From IMG/VR virus record IMGVR_UViG_3300028388_002547, positions 1 through 51,801 of that record: a stretch of 51,801 nt of DNA, one strand, 5' to 3'. This document shows, one piece after another, positions 43,559-50,587 of the stretch (position 1 is its first letter; the number at the start of each line of letters is the position of its first letter). Source of the stretch: a virus. The notes beneath the pieces are model-generated. The model was not told the DNA's origin, did not search any database, and worked only from the letters and a program-made list of their open reading frames with translations. A program made the translations under genes and the position numbers.

Positions 43559-43852
43559 TTACTGGAAACAAAGATGTTGGCTCCACCATGGAAAAAATGG
43601 ACGCTCGCGGAACATATTATTATACACCTTATAAACCGTGCACTCTGTTCTATACTTCTTCCTTTCATCTAATAGTGCTTTCCTTTTGTCCTCATCTGTA
43701 ATTACTGACTCCAAGCTGCCAAACTCTTTCCCTATATCTTTTTATATACATTCACAAAATTCTCTAGGTATTTGCTATGCAGGGCATCTATTAAGTTCTG
43801 TATTGTTACTGATGATCTGGTATAGGATGGATAATATGTTTTTGTATCTCAT
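43559..43852 (-). pseudogene. Decayed fourth member of the paralogous family
   Basis: ATG at 43852 overlaps the stop of the upstream member (ATGA), exactly like the intact member at 44562. The frame begins MRYKNILSILYQIISNNTEL, which fits the family start M(K/R)Yxx-LY, but stops after 25 codons. Coding-like sequence continues in two other frames: IDALHSKYLENFVNVYKK, then EFGSLESVITDEDKRKALLD and NMFRERPFFPWWSQH, ending at TAA 43559. Two frameshifts are needed, one beside an A5 run. Either a degraded copy with internal loss, or sequencing errors in a gene of about 97 codons. Confidence 0.6.
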
Positions 43853-44562
43853 AGACTTCTTCTCCTGAAGTCAATTATCTTGTAAAGGTAGCCATCTGAT
43901 ATCTGAATACAAAGGTTTATTATGGTTTGTATATTGTCATTCTTGGCTATGGCTTCATATACTGTTTCCAGGCAGGGATATAGTTTGGTAAAACTTATAT
44001 TTGGATCGGGTATTGCTACGGATGAGAAAAAGCAATCGGCTATATGGAGTATGGCCGCTTCTCTGATTACCATTGGACGTACTATCTCAGGCTCGCTTGC
44101 TATGTTTTGCGTGATACTATATAAGCTTGATTTGCCTGCTAGGCCTTTTGCGAGATTGTTAGCATCATTAGGATCATCTGGATTGACTTTGGCTATTCCG
44201 CATGATCGCATACCCATATTTGTTAGCAAGTCAATCACCGAGTACCGTGCACGGAGTCTCTTGTCTCTCACCAACTCCATCATATCGGAAGACAAGGCTG
44301 ATAAGTCTTCAGGCTGCCCTCTTAGTATTGTTAAAAAGTCTTTGTTGTTATTGAGTATTTGAGTTACGACCATGTAATCGTGTATAAACTCTTGTATCTC
44401 GTTGTTATGATAAGCAACTTGGAGATAGTACCCTGCTAACTGATAGAATGAATCATTAATCTTTATGGCTCTATCTTTAAATAATGTATTAGGGAGATTC
44501 TTCCATCTCCCAGCATTACCGGGAAAATCAACTGCCTGATATAAGTATGGTATATATTTCAT
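43849..44562 (-). CDS. Unknown paralogous family, member B (237 aa)
   Basis: Begins MKYIPYLYQAVDFPGNAGRW. Shared motifs: LFKDRAIKINDSF, EIQEFIHDYMVV near residue 60, and AAILHIADCFFSS near residue 170. Compared with member A, the RAIKI...EFIHD block matches best. No signal peptide or catalytic motif. ATG overlaps the stop of member C by 4 bases, so C, B and the decayed copy form one transcript. Confidence 0.75.
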   Translation of the reverse strand: MKYIPYLYQAVDFPGNAGRWKNLPNTLFKDRAIKINDSFYQLAGYYLQVAYHNNEIQEFIHDYMVVTQILNNNKDFLTILRGQPEDLSALSSDMMELVRDKRLRARYSVIDLLTNMGMRSCGIAKVNPDDPNDANNLAKGLAGKSSLYSITQNIASEPEIVRPMVIREAAILHIADCFFSSVAIPDPNISFTKLYPCLETVYEAIAKNDNIQTIINLCIQISDGYLYKIIDFRRRSL

Positions 44563-45359
44563 GGATGATTCACCCTAAGGAAGTTATTGTCTTTAGTAAA
44601 CCAATCGACAAAGGTTCTGAATTTATAATGCTTTTGAGCAAACAAATCCTGGAATGTTATTACTTTCTCTTTATGCGGAATACCCTTTTCATAGTATAAC
44701 CTTTCTCTGGTTTCTATGAGTTCCCTCATGTCTTGACTTGGGTAATTAAAGGATAGTTGATTCTGACTTGGCTCTAATAGTTCATACTCTTCTGGTATTG
44801 TACCACGATTGAATAAACGGCTAAAACAATCTGAGTAAAAGACTTGGGCAACATGGAAGTAATTTAGAATTTTGTTGTCGCTATGCTTGTCATCAAGGAA
44901 ATGAGTAACACTTGTTTGATAATGAGTATATGCAGATATATCTAATAGAAACTCCCTGCCGAGTAACATATCAATCAACAGTGATACATGATCTTGGAGT
45001 AAAGTTGTGATCGATATATTATCTACTCTCAAGCCCGTCAATTGAGAGTAATCCCTAATCTTGTTTCTAATCCGATGTTCAATATAGTCAATACAAGTAT
45101 TCCGTATATATGCTTCGGCAAGTGTATAGTCTCTTGGACATATATTTGGTTTGAAATTTCTTTGTTTGTCAATAGTCATCACTATTGTTTCTTTGATGTG
45201 GTATTCTGGTTTAATGAATATTTCATCTATTAGATTGGCCATAGCCCAATCATTGATCTCCCCCTGCTTTACTGCATCCTTAAAAAGATATATGGACTTG
45301 TTCTCGTCATCTGCGAGCTTCCATTCAAAAAAATTGACTAAGTATGGCAAATATCTCAT
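44559..45359 (-). CDS. Unknown paralogous family, member C (266 aa)
   Basis: Begins MRYLPYLVNFFEWKLADDEN, with LFKDAVKQGEINDWAMANLI in the position of the second block and LNYFHVAQVFYSDCFSRLF in the third. More diverged than A and B. C-terminal ALF-like block QDLFAQKHYKFRTFVDWFTK. AAAGGAG precedes the ATG. The LPD29-like gene lies immediately upstream. Confidence 0.75.
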   Translation of the reverse strand: MRYLPYLVNFFEWKLADDENKSIYLFKDAVKQGEINDWAMANLIDEIFIKPEYHIKETIVMTIDKQRNFKPNICPRDYTLAEAYIRNTCIDYIEHRIRNKIRDYSQLTGLRVDNISITTLLQDHVSLLIDMLLGREFLLDISAYTHYQTSVTHFLDDKHSDNKILNYFHVAQVFYSDCFSRLFNRGTIPEEYELLEPSQNQLSFNYPSQDMRELIETRERLYYEKGIPHKEKVITFQDLFAQKHYKFRTFVDWFTKDNNFLRVNHP

Positions 45360-45821
45360 TTACACTCCTTTTCTCAAAACATAATCAGAATGGATATTAA
45401 ATAGGTCTGCTACATGTTGTGCAGCCTCTTCGAGAAAACTTCTGGGATAGTCATATCTCAATCGGTGGAGATCGTTTATATCAAGTTTGACTCCATAAGT
45501 TGATTCAACATATCTGGAAAGTTCTGATCTGATATCTTCCTTCGGAACAAAGTTCTGAAGTTTGCTTTTGTCCCATTCATATTGTGCTGAAACATAGGTA
45601 TTTCCGCCCATTAGAATCTCCCCGCTAGCTTCACAATAGTCTATTTCTCTATATTGGTCTAGGTAGTTCTTTACTGCCTCTACACTTACACGCAAATCTT
45701 TCACCGTGCACTTGATTGATTCACTGTACCCACAATGCTCACGCCTTATGTTGATCGCTTTGGCAGGGATATTCAATGCTTTGACTAATTCTTTTTTTAG
45801 TTGATTACCGTTCTTACTCAT
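45360..45821 (-). CDS. LPD29-like protein, 153 aa
   Basis: The N-terminal 85 residues resemble the polyvalent-protein-associated domain LPD29: VKALNIPAKAINIRREHCGY, SESIKCTVKDLRVS and YCEASGEILMGGNTYVSAQY. Such domains occur in proteins delivered or expressed early by mobile elements. The C-terminal half is helical (EEAAQHVADLFNIHSDY). A shorter relative is at 47115. AAGGAG precedes the ATG. Function unknown. Confidence 0.68.
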   Translation of the reverse strand: MSKNGNQLKKELVKALNIPAKAINIRREHCGYSESIKCTVKDLRVSVEAVKNYLDQYREIDYCEASGEILMGGNTYVSAQYEWDKSKLQNFVPKEDIRSELSRYVESTYGVKLDINDLHRLRYDYPRSFLEEAAQHVADLFNIHSDYVLRKGV

Positions 45822-45832
45822 ATTGTTTCTCC

Positions 45833-46144
45833 TTATATTGCTATTGATGCAACTTCATCTTTGTTATGCTTTGGTGTAAACTCGCCATACCTAGCTCTGC
45901 CAATTCGATCACCATTTTCATAGTTAGTTACGATGATGCCCTTGCTGGTTTCGTTTTTTATAGCATCGAAAACTCTTTCCACATCATGATCTTTATGAAA
46001 CAATCGTACTTCCACAACAGACTTTCTTCCTACCTTGTACGTGTACGCATCAAATCTATCATTATAATGCCCATAACCTAGCTTATATGCTACTATATTT
46101 TCAATTCTATAATCTTTCTTAGTGGTTAAAAATCGTCCGCTCAT
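45833..46144 (-). CDS. Small hypothetical early protein, 103 aa
   Basis: First gene behind early promoter copy B, with leader CAATATAAGGAG. Basic, alpha/beta: DYRIENIVAYKLGYGHYNDR, VVEVRLFHKDHDVERVFDAI and GIIVTNYENGDRIGRARYGE. Not recognised. Early expression and small size fit a host-takeover protein. Confidence 0.7.
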   Translation of the reverse strand: MSGRFLTTKKDYRIENIVAYKLGYGHYNDRFDAYTYKVGRKSVVEVRLFHKDHDVERVFDAIKNETSKGIIVTNYENGDRIGRARYGEFTPKHNKDEVASIAI

Positions 46145-46170
46145 ATTGTTTCTCCTTATATTGTTTTACG

Positions 46171-46207
46171 TTCTATATAGGATATCGTCACTTTTTTGGG
46201 TAAACTT
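46171..46207 (-). promoter_or_regulatory. Early promoter repeat, copy B
   Basis: Minus strand GTTTAC, A-rich spacer, then TGACGATATCCTATATAGAA, followed by leader CAATATAAGGAG. GTTTAC equals the -35 box of T4 early promoters. It feeds the gene at 45833 and probably those to 42.5 kb. Confidence 0.75.
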
Positions 46208-46260
46208 GAGTATTTGGATCATATACATCCATATTTCTCAAATAAATACACCAATGTTTA

Positions 46261-46281
46261 CAGGTACTTGCTAAGTACCTG
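46261..46281. terminator. Palindrome after a small gene, possible transcript end
   Basis: Perfect 9-bp arms CAGGTACTT/AAGTACCTG with loop GCT, 8 bases past the stop of the 58-aa gene on the minus strand. No T tract follows, so it could be an RNA-stability or processing hairpin instead of a terminator. Decayed versions occur near 47100 and 50090. Confidence 0.45.
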
Positions 46282-46288
46282 ATATTAT

Positions 46289-46465
46289 TCATCCCAAGAA
46301 TACTTTCTGTTTCTCTTCCTTTTTCTTCTCAAACCCAAAAAAGGTTTTTTGCTTTTTGTCTGATTTTAGACTTTTTACTGCCCTATTAAATAAAACATCC
46401 CACCTGATCTCATGATTATAGAACAATTCAAATTCTTCATCTGGTATATGATGTACTGTGCCCAT
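46289..46465 (-). CDS. Small hypothetical protein, 58 aa
   Basis: ATG 46465, TGA 46289, GGAG upstream. Product MGTVHHIPDEEFELFYNHEI, then RWDVLFNRAVKSLKSDKK and a Lys/Glu-rich tail. Not recognised. Third cistron of the transcript starting at copy C. Confidence 0.65.
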   Translation of the reverse strand: MGTVHHIPDEEFELFYNHEIRWDVLFNRAVKSLKSDKKQKTFFGFEKKKEEKQKVFLG

Positions 46466-46466
46466 A

Positions 46467-46598
46467 TTATTTTCTCCAATTCTTTGATTTTTTTAATAAC
46501 TCCCTAATGAATACCTTAACCACCTTATAGTTAGGATAATATACTACCTTGCTTTTTGTCGCTTCATGTAATATCTGTATAGGGTTTTTATTTTTCAT
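46467..46598 (-). CDS. Small hypothetical basic protein, 43 aa
   Basis: ATG 46598 overlaps the upstream stop (ATGA); TAA at 46467. Product MKNKNPIQILHEATKSKVVY, then YPNYKVVKVFIRELLKKSKN and WRK. Strongly basic and helical. Not recognised. GGGAG precedes the ATG. Confidence 0.6.
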   Translation of the reverse strand: MKNKNPIQILHEATKSKVVYYPNYKVVKVFIRELLKKSKNWRK

Positions 46599-46807
46599 AA
46601 TGACTCCCTAGCTTCCCTAATTTCCGCATTAATTTTAGTAAATAAATGCGAATCTATCTCCCTAACCCAACATTTAGCCATATTACCATAATTCTCATCA
46701 TCAAGTAAACTGTACCATCTGTCCAAAGCCTCAATGCTACCACGGACGCTTTTTGCTCTTTTTTTATTATTAAACTTAAATATATCAAATGGTCTTTTTG
46801 GTCTCAT
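46595..46807 (-). CDS. Small hypothetical protein, duplicate of 49462 gene
   Basis: 70 aa. Begins MRPKRPFDIFKFNNKKRAKS, then EALDRWYSLLDDENYGNMAK and CWVREIDSHLFTKINAEIRE. About three quarters of positions equal the 68-aa protein at 49462. The basic start and acidic-aromatic middle suggest binding to a partner. The duplicates stand behind different promoter copies. Function unknown. Confidence 0.72.
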   Translation of the reverse strand: MRPKRPFDIFKFNNKKRAKSVRGSIEALDRWYSLLDDENYGNMAKCWVREIDSHLFTKINAEIREARESL

Positions 46808-46816
46808 ATATCACTC

Positions 46817-46984
46817 CTAGAAAAAACAACTGTGTTTACTAATCAATTTTCTGTTCTTCTCTTCTAGCTTTTTGATTTCACGTTTAAGGTAATTTATTTC
46901 CTCCTTTGAATCTGCTTTAAGTTTATTAAGTTCTTTTCTTAGCTTGTCGTTTTCTGATTTCAATTGGTGTAATGTGAATTCCAT
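46817..46984 (-). CDS. Small coiled-coil protein, 55 aa
   Basis: ATG 46984, TAG 46817, AAGGAG in the leader behind promoter copy C. Product MEFTLHQLKSENDKLRKELN, then a leucine/isoleucine heptad helix (LKREIKKLEEKNRKLI) ending SKHSCFF. It is a parallel coiled-coil zipper and probably dimerises, perhaps with a host regulator. First gene of its transcript. Confidence 0.7.
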   Translation of the reverse strand: MEFTLHQLKSENDKLRKELNKLKADSKEEINYLKREIKKLEEKNRKLISKHSCFF

Positions 46985-47010
46985 TGTTTATCTCCTTATA
47001 TTGTTTTACG

Positions 47011-47047
47011 TTCTATATAGGATATCGTCATTTTTTTCGGCAAACTT
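47011..47047 (-). promoter_or_regulatory. Early promoter repeat, copy C
   Basis: Minus strand GTTTGC, A-rich spacer, core TGACGATATCCTATATAGAA, leader CAATATAAGGAG. Upstream on the plus strand a 10-bp inverted repeat TACTGGTGTC/GACACCAGTA lies at 47060-47096. Confidence 0.75.
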
Positions 47048-47114
47048 TAGGATTTGGACTACTGGTGTCCATAAAAATGTGGAAAAGACACCAGTAAAAA
47101 CAGGTATTTACTAA

Positions 47115-47315
47115 CTATCTAAAATCATTAATATATTCGATATTATAACTTTTATTCAAATATCGCTTTAGTGCATCGGAATTTAACTCATTATCATGAA
47201 TATAACATACTAACCTACTCCCTGCCCCGTGCCAAGCAAAGGAAACCGAATCATCTGATATATTGAAAACTTTTGCTACTTCTCTTTTTAATTTTTTTGG
47301 TGGTCTATAACCCAT
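47115..47315 (-). CDS. Short LPD29-like protein, 66 aa
   Basis: Begins MGYRPPKKLKREVAKVFNIS, then SVSFAWHGAGSRLVCYIHDN and LNSDALKRYLNKSYNIEYIN. The order of helix, strands and helix matches the first half of the LPD29-like protein at 45360. Half-size paralogue or domain fragment. AAGGTG precedes the ATG. Confidence 0.62.
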   Translation of the reverse strand: MGYRPPKKLKREVAKVFNISDDSVSFAWHGAGSRLVCYIHDNELNSDALKRYLNKSYNIEYINDFR

Positions 47316-47349
47316 ATTACACCTTATTCATTATAATATTAGTAATACC

Positions 47350-47532
47350 TTATACAATCGCTAGGAGCTTCGTGGCACGCTGTCTTTCTCGCTCGGTGTC
47401 TCTGCTCTCGGTCGTACCTAAAACACGTTGGCGAGCTTCCTCCGCTGTCCTTTCTAGTCTTTTACTTACATTGTAGGACTGTCTCTCTGTATCATGCTTT
47501 AATATGCTGTATGCTAGTATGCTTATCGTCAT
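47350..47532 (-). CDS. Small hypothetical protein, 60 aa
   Basis: ATG 47532 overlaps the upstream stop (TAATG). Short hydrophobic start MTISILAYSILKHD, then a helical Arg/Glu-rich body with ERTAEEARQRVLGTTESRDT. Not recognised. Coupling supports it; the unusual Arg-rich composition makes it less certain. Confidence 0.55.
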   Translation of the reverse strand: MTISILAYSILKHDTERQSYNVSKRLERTAEEARQRVLGTTESRDTERERQRATKLLAIV

Positions 47533-47870
47533 TATTCTTCCTCCTGCACCACGTGTTTAGCTAGTTCTGTTTTAATGATATAATCGAAAAACGGATAAAC
47601 GTACTCCAATTTTTCTGTCAAGCATACACGCTCGCCATATAATGATTCTAAAACCTCAAGCCATCTACAAGCATTATCAAGGTATTTCGGAGCATCATCC
47701 CTTGAATGATATACCTGGCTTACTAGACAATCAACAAACAATGCCAGATGAAACTCCACATTATTCAAAATCTCTTCCTTTGACTCACTGTATTCTTTTA
47801 GGTTTTGTTGATTATCTTTATCTCGCTTCAATGGCTCTATTAGATCTAACAATCCGCTTGCTTTTGACAT
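47532..47870 (-). CDS. Hypothetical helical protein, 112 aa
   Basis: First gene behind promoter copy D, with GAGG upstream of ATG. Helical: KEEILNNVEFHLALFVDCLV, YLDNACRWLEVLESLYGERV, and a C-terminal YVYPFFDYIIKTELAKHVV. Not recognised. Confidence 0.7.
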   Translation of the reverse strand: MSKASGLLDLIEPLKRDKDNQQNLKEYSESKEEILNNVEFHLALFVDCLVSQVYHSRDDAPKYLDNACRWLEVLESLYGERVCLTEKLEYVYPFFDYIIKTELAKHVVQEEE

Positions 47871-47918
47871 ATTTACCTCAATTATTCTTATTATTGTTTA
47901 TAACATATTATTTTTACG

Positions 47919-47955
47919 TTCTATATAGGATATCGTCACTTTTTTCACTAAACTT
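47919..47955 (-). promoter_or_regulatory. Early promoter repeat, copy D
   Basis: Minus strand GTTTAG, A-rich spacer, core TGACGATATCCTATATAGAA. Upstream AAAAAAGC tracts match copy E for about 50 further bases. The leader differs from other copies and lacks AATATAAGGAG. Confidence 0.75.
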
Positions 47956-48033
47956 TAGCTTTTTTCGCTTTTATTTCCATATTTTCCGAAAAGATTTTTC
48001 CGTTAATATTCAATATATTAGTCCCAGAAGGGG

Positions 48034-48078
48034 ATTCCGCTGGCGTTTAGAATGGATTAGAACGTATGCCAGCGGAAT
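48034..48078. repeat. GC-rich inverted repeat
   Basis: 11-bp arms ATTCCGCTGGC/GCCAGCGGAAT separated by 23 bases, 18 bases past the stop of the gene at 48096. Unlike the AT-rich surroundings. No T tract on either strand, so it may be a protein site or RNA-end structure instead of a classic terminator. Confidence 0.7.
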
Positions 48079-48095
48079 AGAACAATATAAGAACA

Positions 48096-48437
48096 CTAGG
48101 AGAGTCTTGGCCCCGATTTATCGAGTCTATTTTGTACGACCCTAACCCTATCTACAAGTTCCTTAAATGTTGGAGCTTCATAGTAATATATATCTTTTCC
48201 AACTGATGGATCATATACTATTAAAGATCCTCTACAATCAGCATCTACTGCCCCGAGCTTTCGCATTTGTTTATCAAGCTCTTTTAAATGTTCCCTTGCT
48301 TGCGCCACTACTTCTTTGCGTTCTATTAGTGTTCTGCTTGCTTTTTCCAGGGCTATATATTTCTGTGCTTGATATTGGGCATCGACAAAAGCTCTTGCGG
48401 CCGCCCTTTCAATTCTTTCAAATCTTTGTTGTATCAT
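48096..48437 (-). CDS. Hypothetical helical protein, 113 aa
   Basis: Residues 1-60 form an Arg/Glu/Ala-rich coiled-coil-like helix (FERIERAAARAFVDAQYQAQ), then an alpha/beta tail with VYDPSVGKDIYYYEAPTFKE. Not recognised. Second gene of the transcript from copy E, next to the 79-aa gene with a 3-base gap. Confidence 0.68.
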   Translation of the reverse strand: MIQQRFERIERAAARAFVDAQYQAQKYIALEKASRTLIERKEVVAQAREHLKELDKQMRKLGAVDADCRGSLIVYDPSVGKDIYYYEAPTFKELVDRVRVVQNRLDKSGPRLS

Positions 48438-48440
48438 ATT

Positions 48441-48680
48441 CTACCTATAATTAACCTCTAATTCTACATCCAGATCACTAACATCAACTACTAATGAATC
48501 CTTAATGAATCTTGAATATGCTTGTAATTGTTCTCTTTTACTGTCTGCCACTAAGTTACAATACCAAATTCCGTCATTGCCAGCAAAGGCTACGATAAAC
48601 TTATCCCTAACTTCTTCTTTCGATATTACTAAAAGACCTTGTACGTTTAATTCTACTATTTTATCAGCTACTATTTTCAT
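48441..48680 (-). CDS. Hypothetical protein, 79 aa
   Basis: ATG 48680, preferred over the in-frame upstream reading (to 48737) because AAGGAG precedes it and because the longer frame would cover promoter copy E. Starts MKIVADKIVELNVQGLLVIS, then FIVAFAGNDGIWYCNLVADS. Alpha/beta; not recognised. First gene of its transcript. Confidence 0.72.
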   Translation of the reverse strand: MKIVADKIVELNVQGLLVISKEEVRDKFIVAFAGNDGIWYCNLVADSKREQLQAYSRFIKDSLVVDVSDLDVELEVNYR

Positions 48681-48707
48681 GGTTTGACTCCTTATATTGT
48701 TTTTACG

Positions 48708-48744
48708 TTCTATATAGGATATCGTCATAATTTTCACTAAACTT
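48708..48744 (-). promoter_or_regulatory. Early promoter repeat, copy E
   Basis: Minus strand GTTTAG, A-rich spacer, core TGACGATATCCTATATAGAA, leader CAATATAAGGAG. The 130 bases upstream (48745-48876) are rich in A tracts on the minus strand, including two copies of AAAAAATCAAGAAAAA, which could act as an UP element. Confidence 0.75.
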
Positions 48745-48876
48745 TAGCTTTTTTCGCTTTTATTTCCATATTTTCCGAAAAATCACTCATTTTTTCCGTT
48801 TTTTTCTATTTTTTGACCTAAATTACCGTTTTTTCTTGATTTTTTAGCATTTTTCTTGATTTTTTCCGAAAAATCA

Positions 48877-49116
48877 CTAAAATATCACGCTTATTCCTCT
48901 ATTCTGAAACTCTGTGGATATAAGCCTAAGGTCGAAAACTGTTAGCCCCCTCAATGCCCCCCTGCGCCTCAATGACTTAACATGAAACACTTGTGCTTTG
49001 AGTTCTTCAAGTGATAGCTTACTCAGTTCACCAGCCACGTTCTCTCTACCCATGACATACTTGAACCTATGGAAATTACTCTTGTCTACTGCTATACTCT
49101 TATATGTTTGTTTCAT
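48877..49116 (-). CDS. Hypothetical protein, 79 aa
   Basis: Begins MKQTYKSIAVDKSNFHRFKY, then VAGELSKLSLEELKAQVFHV and a basic block SLRRRGALRGLTVFDL. Helical and basic. Overlaps the upstream gene by ATGA. Not recognised. Confidence 0.65.
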   Translation of the reverse strand: MKQTYKSIAVDKSNFHRFKYVMGRENVAGELSKLSLEELKAQVFHVKSLRRRGALRGLTVFDLRLISTEFQNRGISVIF

Positions 49117-49412
49117 CTTATAATCAACCTCAATGCGGAATTAATATTATTATCATTAGCATACTCATAGATTCCTTTACATAACTTATTAAGTAAAGCC
49201 GCAGGGATTCTATTGAATATTGACCATCTAGCACGTTCTTCGCTATGACCACGAGCCACACACAAATCCAAATACTCTCTAAAAGTCTGTGGCGGCTCTA
49301 TCACCAAATTAAGATCCCATGATAAATCCCTGAATGTTGATATAACTAAACTTTCAATCTCTCTGAAGTGTTCTTCTGTTATAGTCAATCTGTCATCATA
49401 TTTTACGCTCAT
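49113..49412 (-). CDS. Hypothetical protein, 99 aa
   Basis: Leader AATATAAGGAGACACC before the ATG, same form as behind the promoter repeats, but no promoter copy lies directly upstream. Helical: TEEHFREIESLVISTFRDLS, YLDLCVARGHSEERARWSIF and CKGIYEYANDNNINSALRLI. Not recognised. Confidence 0.68.
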   Translation of the reverse strand: MSVKYDDRLTITEEHFREIESLVISTFRDLSWDLNLVIEPPQTFREYLDLCVARGHSEERARWSIFNRIPAALLNKLCKGIYEYANDNNINSALRLIIR

Positions 49413-49461
49413 GGTGTCTCCTTATATTGTTAATCATACTACTAAATCAACGTTAATTATA

Positions 49462-49668
49462 TTATTTCTTTGCTTCCCTAATCTCTGAATTAATTTTAGC
49501 AAATAGATGTGACTCTATTTCCCTTATCCAGCATTTAGCCATATTACCATAATTCTCATCATCGAGTAAATCATACCAGCGATCTAATGCCTCCAGACTA
49601 CCCTTCACATCCTTTTCTCTTTTTTTATTATTGAATTTAAATGTATCAAATGTTTTTTCTGGTCTCAT
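49462..49668 (-). CDS. Small hypothetical protein, duplicate of 46595 gene
   Basis: 68 aa. Begins MRPEKTFDTFKFNNKKREKD, with EALDRWYDLLDDENYGNMAK and CWIREIESHLFAKINSEIRE. Near copy of the protein at 46595. Leader TATAAGGATA before the ATG. Retention of both copies argues that they are used. Confidence 0.72.
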   Translation of the reverse strand: MRPEKTFDTFKFNNKKREKDVKGSLEALDRWYDLLDDENYGNMAKCWIREIESHLFAKINSEIREAKK

Positions 49669-49684
49669 AATGTTTATCCTTATA

Positions 49685-49960
49685 TTAATACCAAATACCC
49701 AAATCTCTTAGTTCTCTATGAACATCTTCCCAGCCGGCTGGTTGAAGCTGAAACAGTGTTTCGCTATTCCAGTTCAATTCATAACCATGTTTTTCGCAAG
49801 CTATATCAAAATCATTATAGCTAGCCGAAGTATGGAAATACTCTCTTAGATAATCTACGGCATCCCGTTTGGAATCAAATGGTTTGCTTCCACTTAACTC
49901 CGAAACTATGTTGTTTAATGTACCTATGTTTAATTGTCTGAATGTATTAATCTTATTCAT
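49685..49960 (-). CDS. Hypothetical protein, 91 aa
   Basis: First gene behind promoter copy F, leader CAATATAAGGAG. Starts MNKINTFRQLNIGTLNNIVS, then KRDAVDYLREYFHTSASYND and QPAGWEDVHRELRDLGIWY. Not recognised. Alpha-helical with a Trp-rich end. Confidence 0.7.
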   Translation of the reverse strand: MNKINTFRQLNIGTLNNIVSELSGSKPFDSKRDAVDYLREYFHTSASYNDFDIACEKHGYELNWNSETLFQLQPAGWEDVHRELRDLGIWY

Positions 49961-49986
49961 GGTAGTCTCCTTATATTGTTTATACG

Positions 49987-50023
49987 TTCTATATAGGATA
50001 TCGTCATTTTTTTCGGCAAACTT
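49987..50023 (-). promoter_or_regulatory. Early promoter repeat, copy F
   Basis: Minus strand GTTTGC, A-rich spacer, core TGACGATATCCTATATAGAA. Upstream flank is related to copy C over about 100 bases, including the palindrome CCATAAAATTATGG (50043-50056). Confidence 0.75.
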
Positions 50024-50158
50024 GAGGATTTGGACTATTAATGTCCATAAAATTATGGAAAAGAAGTCAATAAATTCAACTATTTGCTAAGTACCCTAAA
50101 TCATTATTCTATATAATACACCACCTATATCTGTATATTGTTTCATATAATGGATCTC

Positions 50159-50299
50159 TCATCTCTCTTTTAGTCTCTCAAAGACTTCTCTATGCTCTTC
50201 CATTTTCTCAGCTAACTTTTCGGAACACTCGTCTATATATCGGAGCCGCTCTGCTTCGTTCTCTGGATATTTGTTTGGAGTTTTGTTTGGACTTTCCAC
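50159..50299 (-). CDS. Small charged helical protein, 46 aa, GTG start
   Basis: GTG at 50299 with GAGGTGAG upstream; TGA at 50159. Product begins VESPNKTPNKYPENEAERLR and continues as a charged helix (DECSEKLAEKMEEHREVFER). Not recognised. Start codon and helix make it plausible; no other frame in this stretch is better. Confidence 0.55.
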   Translation of the reverse strand: MESPNKTPNKYPENEAERLRYIDECSEKLAEKMEEHREVFERLKER

Positions 50300-50587
50300 G
50301 ATGTTCTCACCTCAAAAAATTAGTCGAAAATATTGGACAGGCTAAGCCTGCTGGTGGCCGATTAAAGAACCAAATGGCCACCCTGATTAAAGAACCAAAT
50401 GGCCACCCTGCTCTATACCCTGCTATAGTCTCTCCCTCTTTATTATATGCTATATACTAACCATTGTATTGCTACATATACCATATAGGCTATTACTAAC
50501 CAATATACTATTATACCTGTTGATACTACCATTGACTACTATTGACTACTATTGATTGGATTATTAATATTCTCTCTATTGCTTTAT
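50300..50587. other. Intergenic region with tandem duplications
   Basis: No convincing gene. A 25-base unit starting GATTAAAGAACC and ending GGCCACCCT is repeated in tandem at 50360-50384 and 50385-50409. Near 50530-50555 the 10-base unit TTGACTACTA is repeated twice with a third partial copy. On the minus strand a short hydrophobic reading begins MVVSTGIIVYWLVIAYMVYV; it has no ribosome-binding site. Confidence 0.7.

Noticed and set aside
43352-43672. Plus-strand hydrophobic frame of 106 codons
   Set aside because: No ribosome-binding site; antisense to the decayed family member and the early-type promoter. Hydrophobicity comes from reading A/G-rich coding strand in reverse.
43922-44362. 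Plus-strand frame of 146 codons inside member B
   Set aside because: Fully antisense to a gene with family motifs and coupled start; no promoter or ribosome-binding site.
47642-48145. Plus-strand frame of 167 codons
   Set aside because: Runs antisense across an intact gene and promoter copy D; composition is that of a shadow.
50300-50587. tRNA or small RNA gene in the right-end gap
   Set aside because: No cloverleaf, T-loop or anticodon stem could be drawn; only tandem repeats were seen.
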